Of a stretch of DNA of 18,802 nucleotides, positions 13,851 through 18,802 are shown one piece after another. The DNA comes from Desulfuromonadales bacterium. GTDB lineage: Bacteria; Desulfobacterota; Desulfuromonadia; Desulfuromonadales; BM103. Within the stretch, counting starts at the first letter, position 1. Each line of letters opens with the position of its first letter. The notes under the pieces are model-generated. The model made no database searches and was not told the origin of the DNA. It saw nothing but the letters and a program-made list of their open reading frames with translations. The position numbers were made by a program, and so were the translations under genes. The stretch is from positions 1 to 18,802 of the forward strand of contig DAOVNV010000012.1 of assembly GCA_030630015.1 (NCBI GenBank), in the 5' to 3' direction.

Positions 13851-15932
13851 ATGGCAAAGTTTGACACCGTAAATCTGCGTAACCTGGGCATCGTGGGTCA
13901 GGGAGATGCCGGCAAAACGTCCCTGATCGAAGCGATCCTGTTTAACACCAGTATGACTGACCGTCTCGGCAAGGTAGATGATGGCTCGTCAAACATGGAT
14001 TTTGAGCCGGAAGAGGTGAAGCGTAAAATCACGATCAGTTCCAAGCTGCATCACTGTGAATGGAACGGGCATGAGCTGCACATTGTCGACACCCCCGGCT
14101 ATACGAAGTTCCTGCACGACACCCGTGGCTGCATGCGGGTTCTGGGTGGAGCTGTCATGCTGGTTTCGGCGGTGGATGGCGTCAAGGCCCAGACCCAGAC
14201 CCTTTGGAAGTGGGCGGAGGAGTTCGAGATTCCGCGCATTGCTTTCGTGAACAAGCTCGACCGGGAACGCTCCAATTACCTCAAGGCCGTCGACGACATG
14301 GAAAAGAGCCTTTCTGCGCGGGCCGTGGCGGTCAACATGCCGATTGGCGAGGAAGAAGATTTCAAGGGCGTCATTGACCTGATCAAGATGAAGGCCCGTA
14401 TTTTCCAGTTTGATGACAAGGGGACCTACGAAGAGACCGATATCCCGGCGGAACACCAGGACGAGGCCGAGCGGTTGCGTGTCATTCTGGTGGAGGCCTG
14501 TGCCGAGTCAGATGACGAACTCATGGAGAAATATCTCGAAACGGACGAGCTCAGTGACGAAGAGCTTCTACAGGGGCTTCGTGAAGGAACCCTGACGGGC
14601 CAGTTCCTGCCGGTATTCTGCGGCAGTGCCACGGCGAATATCGGGGTGCGCCAGTTGCTTGATGCGATGGTGACCTGCCTGCCTTCGCCGGTGGATAAGG
14701 GAACCCAGTACGGGGTCAACCCGAAGAACGACGAACAGGAAGAGCGCCAGCCTGACCCGGCAGCACCCTTCTCGGCGATGGTCTTCAAGACGATCAGCGA
14801 CCCTTTCACTGGGAAATTGACGCTGTTCAGGGTTTACTCGGGGACTGTCAAATCGGATAGCAACGTGTATAACCCGAATAAGGAGTGCAACGAGCGGATC
14901 GGCCAGATCCTGCTTCCGGAAGGTAAAAAACAAAAGCCGGTCGGTGAAGCCGTTGCCGGGGATATCGTGGCGGTTGCCAAACTGAAGGAAACCACTACCG
15001 GCGACACGCTCTGTGACAGTGGCAAACCGATCATCTACGAAAGTCCCATGAGCCTTAAACCTGTCATCTCTTTTGCTCTCGAGCCGAAGAACAAAGGGGA
15101 CGAGGAGAAGATTTTCTCAGGTCTGCAGCGCATTATGGAAGAGGACCCTGCGCTGAATGTCCTGCGCGGCGAAGAAACCAAGGAGATGCTCCTGTCCGGT
15201 ATGGGACAGGTTCATGTCGAGGTCGCCATTGAGAAGCTGTCACGCAAGTTTGGTGTCTCCGCCATCCTCAAGGAACCCAAAGTTCCCTATCGTGAAACGA
15301 TCAAAAAGTCGGTCGAACAGCATTACCGCCACAAGAAGCAGTCGGGCGGGCGTGGCCAGTTCGCTGACATCCACATTCGGGTGGAACCGCTGCCGCGCGG
15401 CAGCGGCTACGAGTTTGTCGACAAGATTGTCGGCGGGGTCGTCCCCCGGCAGTTCATCCCGGCGGTTGACAAGGGTATCCAGGAGACGATTCACAAAGGC
15501 TCGTTGGGGGGGTTCCCGGTTCAGGACTGCCGCGTCACCCTCTACGACGGGCAACATCACTCCGTTGACTCTTCGGAGATGGCGTTCAAGATTGCCGGGT
15601 CCATGGGTTTCAAGAGGGCCTGTGAAGCGGCCGGGGCCGTACTGCTCGAGCCAATTATGGAGATGGAGATCACCGTGCCGGACGACTGCATCGGTGATGT
15701 CATCGGTGATATGAACTCACGGCGTGGCAAGATCCTTGGTGTTGATCCCCAGGGCTCCAGCCAGATCGTCAAGGTTCAGGTGCCAATGTCTGAGGTTCTC
15801 AAGTATGCTCCGGAATTGAGATCAATGACGTCCGATCGGGGCTTGTTTACCATGGGATTTTCGCATTACGAGGAACTCCCGTCCCACTTGACGGCAAAAC
15901 TGCTTGAAGAAGTGAATAAAGACAAAGAATAG
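13851..15932 (+). CDS. EF-G-like translational GTPase (EF-G2/FusA2 type)
   Basis: The 693-residue protein has all five EF-G domains: GTPase (about 9-280), II (about 305-390), III (about 400-475), IV (about 480-600) and V (about 605-685). GTP motifs are GQGDAGKT (16-23), a switch region KRKITIS, DTPGY (80-84) and NKLD (134-137). Canonical EF-G has DTPGH, whose histidine drives GTP hydrolysis on the ribosome; Tyr84 here, and the altered AHIDAGKTT, place it with the EF-G-like paralogs. Such proteins are not the main elongation factor, and weak or altered translocation or recycling roles have been proposed. No rpsL/rpsG/tuf genes are adjacent, consistent with a non-canonical copy. AAGGAAAGGGAAG precedes the ATG. 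Confidence 0.92.
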   Translation: MAKFDTVNLRNLGIVGQGDAGKTSLIEAILFNTSMTDRLGKVDDGSSNMDFEPEEVKRKITISSKLHHCEWNGHELHIVDTPGYTKFLHDTRGCMRVLGGAVMLVSAVDGVKAQTQTLWKWAEEFEIPRIAFVNKLDRERSNYLKAVDDMEKSLSARAVAVNMPIGEEEDFKGVIDLIKMKARIFQFDDKGTYEETDIPAEHQDEAERLRVILVEACAESDDELMEKYLETDELSDEELLQGLREGTLTGQFLPVFCGSATANIGVRQLLDAMVTCLPSPVDKGTQYGVNPKNDEQEERQPDPAAPFSAMVFKTISDPFTGKLTLFRVYSGTVKSDSNVYNPNKECNERIGQILLPEGKKQKPVGEAVAGDIVAVAKLKETTTGDTLCDSGKPIIYESPMSLKPVISFALEPKNKGDEEKIFSGLQRIMEEDPALNVLRGEETKEMLLSGMGQVHVEVAIEKLSRKFGVSAILKEPKVPYRETIKKSVEQHYRHKKQSGGRGQFADIHIRVEPLPRGSGYEFVDKIVGGVVPRQFIPAVDKGIQETIHKGSLGGFPVQDCRVTLYDGQHHSVDSSEMAFKIAGSMGFKRACEAAGAVLLEPIMEMEITVPDDCIGDVIGDMNSRRGKILGVDPQGSSQIVKVQVPMSEVLKYAPELRSMTSDRGLFTMGFSHYEELPSHLTAKLLEEVNKDKE

Positions 15933-15991
15933 TCACTGGAGGAATCCAGGCTTATGTCGGCCATGCTGAGCCGAAAAGAAGGAGGTTGATA

Positions 15992-17047
15992 GTGCCTGAG
16001 AAGGATGAGTTCACCTTTGACGACAATGATGACTTCCCGGAAACTGACCTGAGCGGTGCCTTTGCTGATGCTGAGCAGGAGGCTCTGGGCCTGTCGGATG
16101 ACCCTGAACCGCCGGATGCTCCTGAAACGCCGGGTGCATTTAGTGAAACTGGCGAAATGATGGAAGAGCCGCCTCCGCCTCGTAAGTCAAAAGGCGGGGG
16201 TCCTTCAAAAAGCCGGACCCTGTTGCTGGTCCTTCTTCTGGTCATCGTTGCGGCGGCTGGGGCCTATTATTTCATGGGCCTCGGCGGAATGACATCTGAG
16301 CCTCCGGTGCCGCCTCAGAAGAGCCAGCAGGTTGTTGCCGTGCCGCCTCCGCAGCCTACCAAGGCTCCGGTAGTAGTGCCGGTCCAGCCTGTGCCGCAAA
16401 AGCCCGCAACCACCCCGGCGGCTGATACCGATGCGAAGGCAGTAGCCTCTCCCGACAAGACTGAAGCCGCTGCTGCAGCAAAAGTCGACCCGGTTGCCTC
16501 CAAAGAGCAGGAAGAAAAACAGGAAGAGCAAAAGCAGCCTCAGGCCGTTGCAGCAGCAGCTGTTCCTGCTAAGCCTGAGCCTGCTCCCGCAGTTTCCACC
16601 GGTACCTATGTCCTGGATGCCGGGGCTTTTCTGTTCGCATCCCAACGCGAGGAACTCAAGAAAAAAATCTCCGCGCTTGGTTACAAACCGGTCGTCTCGC
16701 AAGTCCAGGCCTCTGTTCGTCTGATCCGCCTGCGGGTGGGAAGCTTTTCGAAAGATCAACTCGCCGCAGCCCTTGATGATGTCCGCAAGATTGCACCGGG
16801 AGCCTTCAGCCTGGCCAGAGACGGACAGCACGTGGTCTATGCCGGCTCTTTTGCCGACCAGCACAATGTTCAGAGGCTGCGCAAACGCTTTCTTGAGAAG
16901 GGTATCACTGTGGTTGAAGAGCCGGTTAAGGTGGACAGAAACCTGAGTCGGATCCAGTTCGGCGTGTTTGCGGACGATGCCAGCGCCGAAGCGGCTGCCA
17001 GGCAAGCCGAGCAGGCCGGGATTCCGGTACGGGTGGTCAGCAAATGA
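15992..17047 (+). CDS. Membrane-anchored protein with two SPOR-like modules
   Basis: The GTG at 15992 was chosen because AAGGAGG (15979-15985) is correctly spaced from it; a TTG at 15986 is too close. The 351-residue protein has an acidic N-terminal cytoplasmic tail (1-75), one membrane segment (about 76-97, LLLVLLLVIVAAAGAYYF), a Pro/Ala/Glu/Lys-rich periplasmic linker (about 102-203), and two SPOR-like folds at about 205-275 and 279-350. The second is the clearer one (HVVYAGSFADQHNVQRLRKR, then IQFGVFADDASAEAAA). SPOR domains bind denuded septal peptidoglycan, so a role at the division site or in wall remodelling is likely. It starts 59 bases after the EF-G-like gene and is followed closely by two more genes. 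Confidence 0.85.
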   Translation: MPEKDEFTFDDNDDFPETDLSGAFADAEQEALGLSDDPEPPDAPETPGAFSETGEMMEEPPPPRKSKGGGPSKSRTLLLVLLLVIVAAAGAYYFMGLGGMTSEPPVPPQKSQQVVAVPPPQPTKAPVVVPVQPVPQKPATTPAADTDAKAVASPDKTEAAAAAKVDPVASKEQEEKQEEQKQPQAVAAAAVPAKPEPAPAVSTGTYVLDAGAFLFASQREELKKKISALGYKPVVSQVQASVRLIRLRVGSFSKDQLAAALDDVRKIAPGAFSLARDGQHVVYAGSFADQHNVQRLRKRFLEKGITVVEEPVKVDRNLSRIQFGVFADDASAEAAARQAEQAGIPVRVVSK

Positions 17048-17070
17048 TGGAAGTGGAGTTGATCTGATCC

Positions 17071-18144
17071 ATGGGGCAGAATTCAACATCGACAGTGCGG
17101 CTGAAGGTCTCTCAGGATGTCGCGAAGGTTGTCGGAGCCGGAGCCCCTCGCGATGTCCAGTTGGCGGCAGCGCGGGGGGCTCTGCCACTTTCCGGGAAAG
17201 ATCTGCTGACTGTTCTGTTTTTCTTGTGCAGCGGGCGGGATGCGGAGATCAAGCGGACTGCTGTTGCCACGTTGAAAAATCTGCCTGTCTCCATTTTAAA
17301 ACCGCTTCTGGAGTCTTCCGAACTGCATCCAAAGCTGCTCGAGTTGATTGCCCGTCTCAGACTTTCAGATAACGAAGTCATCGGGATGATCGTTGTCCAT
17401 CCTGGGGTGGATGATGCAACCCTGCTTTATCTTGCCCGGAACGGGTCTTCGGAGGCCCTGGAACAGCTTGCCGGCTGTCAAGGGAAACTCGAAAGTTGCC
17501 CGGAACTTGTAGCGACAATTCTTGCGAATCCCCAGGCCGAACGAGCCCTGAAGTTTCGTCTGGGCTGGGAGGAGTCGCAGGAAGAAGCTTCCCGGAAGGC
17601 AGGTGCTTCCGAAAGTGAAGCCTGTGATGAAGAAGGTGCGAAAGAGGAAAGTCTGGGACTTCATGATGATGACAGCGACGATGACGAAGATGATTTTGAT
17701 GAAATTGACGAAGAGATCATTGATGAGGATCTTTCCAAGTACCAGATATCTCTGAACCTGAAGGTTGCGGAGAAAATCAAGATCGGTTTTACCGGTGACA
17801 AGGAATGGCGCAGCCTCCTGATCAAGGACGCCAACAAGCTGGTCCAGGGCGCTGTAATGAAGAACCCCCGTATTACCGATGGCGAAGTCCTCCTGGTTGC
17901 GAAAAACAAGCAATCCAGCGACGAGATGATCCGCTTGATCCTGTTGAACAAGGATTGGATGAAGTTGTACGAGATTAAAAAGGCCTTGGTGTTCCATCCG
18001 AGGACGCCATTGCCAAAGGCATTGCGTCTGGTCGGTTTCCTGACCTTGAAAGATCTTAAGGATCTCGCACGCAGCCGCAATGTTCAGACGGTGATTTCCT
18101 CATCAGCACGCAAGGAATTCGAACGAAAGCAAAAGAGAGTTTGA
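17071..18144 (+). CDS. Uncharacterised helical-repeat protein with acidic central linker
   Basis: The 357-residue protein has two helical halves. Residues about 10-165 consist of short amphipathic helix pairs of HEAT/LRV character, such as LLTVLFFLCSGRDAEIKRTA and VIGMIVVHPGVDDATLLYLA. Residues about 225-350 repeat similar units (GAVMKNPRITDGEVLLVA, ALVFHPRTPLPKALRLV, LKDLARSRNV). Between them, residues 166-222 are extremely acidic, including a run of Asp/Glu at about 199-220. There is no signal peptide or membrane segment. It starts 23 bases after the SPOR gene and ends 4 bases before the mogA-like gene, so it is co-transcribed. A scaffold or protein-binding role is a guess; I know of no defined function for this architecture. 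Confidence 0.75.
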   Translation: MGQNSTSTVRLKVSQDVAKVVGAGAPRDVQLAAARGALPLSGKDLLTVLFFLCSGRDAEIKRTAVATLKNLPVSILKPLLESSELHPKLLELIARLRLSDNEVIGMIVVHPGVDDATLLYLARNGSSEALEQLAGCQGKLESCPELVATILANPQAERALKFRLGWEESQEEASRKAGASESEACDEEGAKEESLGLHDDDSDDDEDDFDEIDEEIIDEDLSKYQISLNLKVAEKIKIGFTGDKEWRSLLIKDANKLVQGAVMKNPRITDGEVLLVAKNKQSSDEMIRLILLNKDWMKLYEIKKALVFHPRTPLPKALRLVGFLTLKDLKDLARSRNVQTVISSSARKEFERKQKRV

Positions 18145-18148
18145 TGTT

Positions 18149-18649
18149 ATGAAGCATTCGGATGGGTTCAAAATCGGTGTATTGACACTCTCCGATAAGG
18201 GCTCGCGGGGCGAGAGGGTTGACGAAAGCGGCCAGGTCATCAAGGAGATGGTGGCCGATTTCGGACATGTTACGAAGTATTGCGTACTGCCGGATGATTT
18301 GGAAGCTATTGCCAGACTGCTTGTCGACTGGTCCGACCACGAAAAACTTGATCTGATTCTCACCACGGGTGGAACCGGATTAACTGAACGTGATGTAACC
18401 CCCGAGGCAACGGCGCGCGTTCTCGATCGTGAGATTCCCGGGATGGCAGAAGCAATGCGCATGCGTAGTCTCGAAATCACACCACACGCTATGCTCTCGC
18501 GGGCCATCGTCGGGCTGCGCGGCCGGACCATGATTATCAACCTGCCAGGCAGCCCGAAAGGGGTCAGGGAGAACCTTGAAGTTGTCCTGCCTGCGCTGGA
18601 GCATGCACTACTGAAAATAGCCGGCGATCCAACTGATTGTGCTAGGTAG
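18149..18649 (+). CDS. Molybdenum cofactor biosynthesis protein, MogA/MoaB family
   Basis: The 166-residue single-domain protein has the MoCF fold signature: ITLSD-like VLTLSDKGSRGERVDESG (11-28), TTGGTGLTERDVTPEAT (72-88, including D82), PGMAEAMR and LPGSPKGVRENL (132-143). The family adenylylates molybdopterin before molybdate insertion. MogA and MoaB are hard to separate from sequence alone, so no symbol is given. It begins 4 bases after the preceding stop, with GAGAG upstream, so translation is probably coupled. Its link to the SPOR and helical-repeat genes is not explained by function. No other moa or moe gene is in the window. Confidence 0.94.
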   Translation: MKHSDGFKIGVLTLSDKGSRGERVDESGQVIKEMVADFGHVTKYCVLPDDLEAIARLLVDWSDHEKLDLILTTGGTGLTERDVTPEATARVLDREIPGMAEAMRMRSLEITPHAMLSRAIVGLRGRTMIINLPGSPKGVRENLEVVLPALEHALLKIAGDPTDCAR

Positions 18650-18656
18650 AGGCAGT

Positions 18657-18699
18657 GGCGGGTGGCCCGCCGTCGCCTACGGCTATGGCGTGGCAAGCG
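18657..18699 (-). repeat. Dispersed repeat copy B with GC-rich hairpin
   Basis: Bases 18664-18699 match copy A (12881-12916) in inverted orientation with 33 of 36 identities. Here the unit is joined to a GGCGGG-TGG-CCCGCC hairpin (18657-18671), and GCCGT/ACGGC can pair inside it. It lies 8 bases after the mogA-like stop. No T-tract follows, so it is not a normal terminator, although the structure may stop 3' exonucleases. Confidence 0.85.
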
Positions 18700-18732
18700 G
18701 GTGGCGCGAAAGACCTTAAAGCTGATCTGTGA

Positions 18733-18760
18733 TTGTTAAAATTTTCAATAATGGTAAAGT
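18733..18760 (+). promoter_or_regulatory. Possible promoter for the next gene downstream
   Basis: TTGTTA (18733-18738), a 16-base spacer and TAAAGT (18755-18760) form a weak sigma-70-like pair in the AT-rich end of the window. The gene it would serve is not visible. Confidence 0.25.
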
Positions 18761-18802
18761 AAAAACCCACGGTTGACCTGACCTGAATAAATATTCACAG
18801 GG

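Noticed and set aside
16205..17188. 327-codon minus-strand frame over the SPOR and helical-repeat genes
   Set aside because: The product is low-complexity and Arg/Gly/Leu-rich with no domain; the plus-strand gene has a strong ribosome-binding site, membrane segment and SPOR motifs.

Overview
The window looks like a chromosomal segment from an anaerobic deltaproteobacterium of the Desulfuromonadales type (Geobacter, Desulfuromonas or Pelobacter relatives). This is inferred from the gene families and from the nadC-birA-coaX-EF-G-like order; there is no rRNA to confirm it. No rRNA, tRNA, CRISPR array, phage gene or transposase was seen. Most of the window is orderly core sequence, with one AT-richer patch at about 5.2-8.7 kb and several small non-coding repeat elements.

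Region 1 (1-4474, plus strand) is the most unusual metabolically. It holds the 3' end of a GntR/FCD regulator, a short radical-SAM aminomutase of the KamA family, and two consecutive, very different glutamine-synthetase-like genes, closed by a good Rho-independent terminator. The aminomutase keeps the FeS cysteines, the PLP lysine and the carboxylate-binding arginine. It lacks both aspartates that make lysine 2,3-aminomutase lysine-specific, and it lacks the C-terminal zinc site. The first synthetase keeps the catalytic set but has Phe at the adenylylation tyrosine. The second keeps the metal ligands but has Ala where the substrate-binding Arg321 should be. Together they read as a possible undescribed pathway that makes and then amidates or conjugates a beta-amino acid.

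Region 2 (4508-8715) has a two-module PATAN/DUF4388-like protein with its own terminator, a soluble four-PAS orphan histidine kinase, and, convergent to it, a small exported protein made of three 35-residue repeats ending in CxxC. The spacers around these genes are AT-rich and contain hairpins and dyads.

Region 3 (8716-10624, minus strand) has a small MscS mechanosensitive channel and an OmpA/Pal-like lipoprotein with a long coiled coil. They are separated by a pair of inverted heptamer-repeat arrays. Both are cell-envelope functions.

Region 4 (10812-13726, plus) is a cofactor cluster: nadC (NAD), birA (biotin ligase/repressor) and coaX (CoA). Between birA and coaX lie a MITE-like element with 13-bp perfect terminal inverted repeats and a 36-bp dispersed repeat. 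A second copy of that dispersed repeat lies, inverted, 5.8 kb away after the last gene.

Region 5 (13851-18649, plus) has an EF-G-like GTPase with Tyr in place of the catalytic His, a membrane-anchored protein with two SPOR-like modules, an uncharacterised helical-repeat protein split by a very acidic linker, and a MogA/MoaB molybdenum cofactor protein. The last three look co-transcribed.
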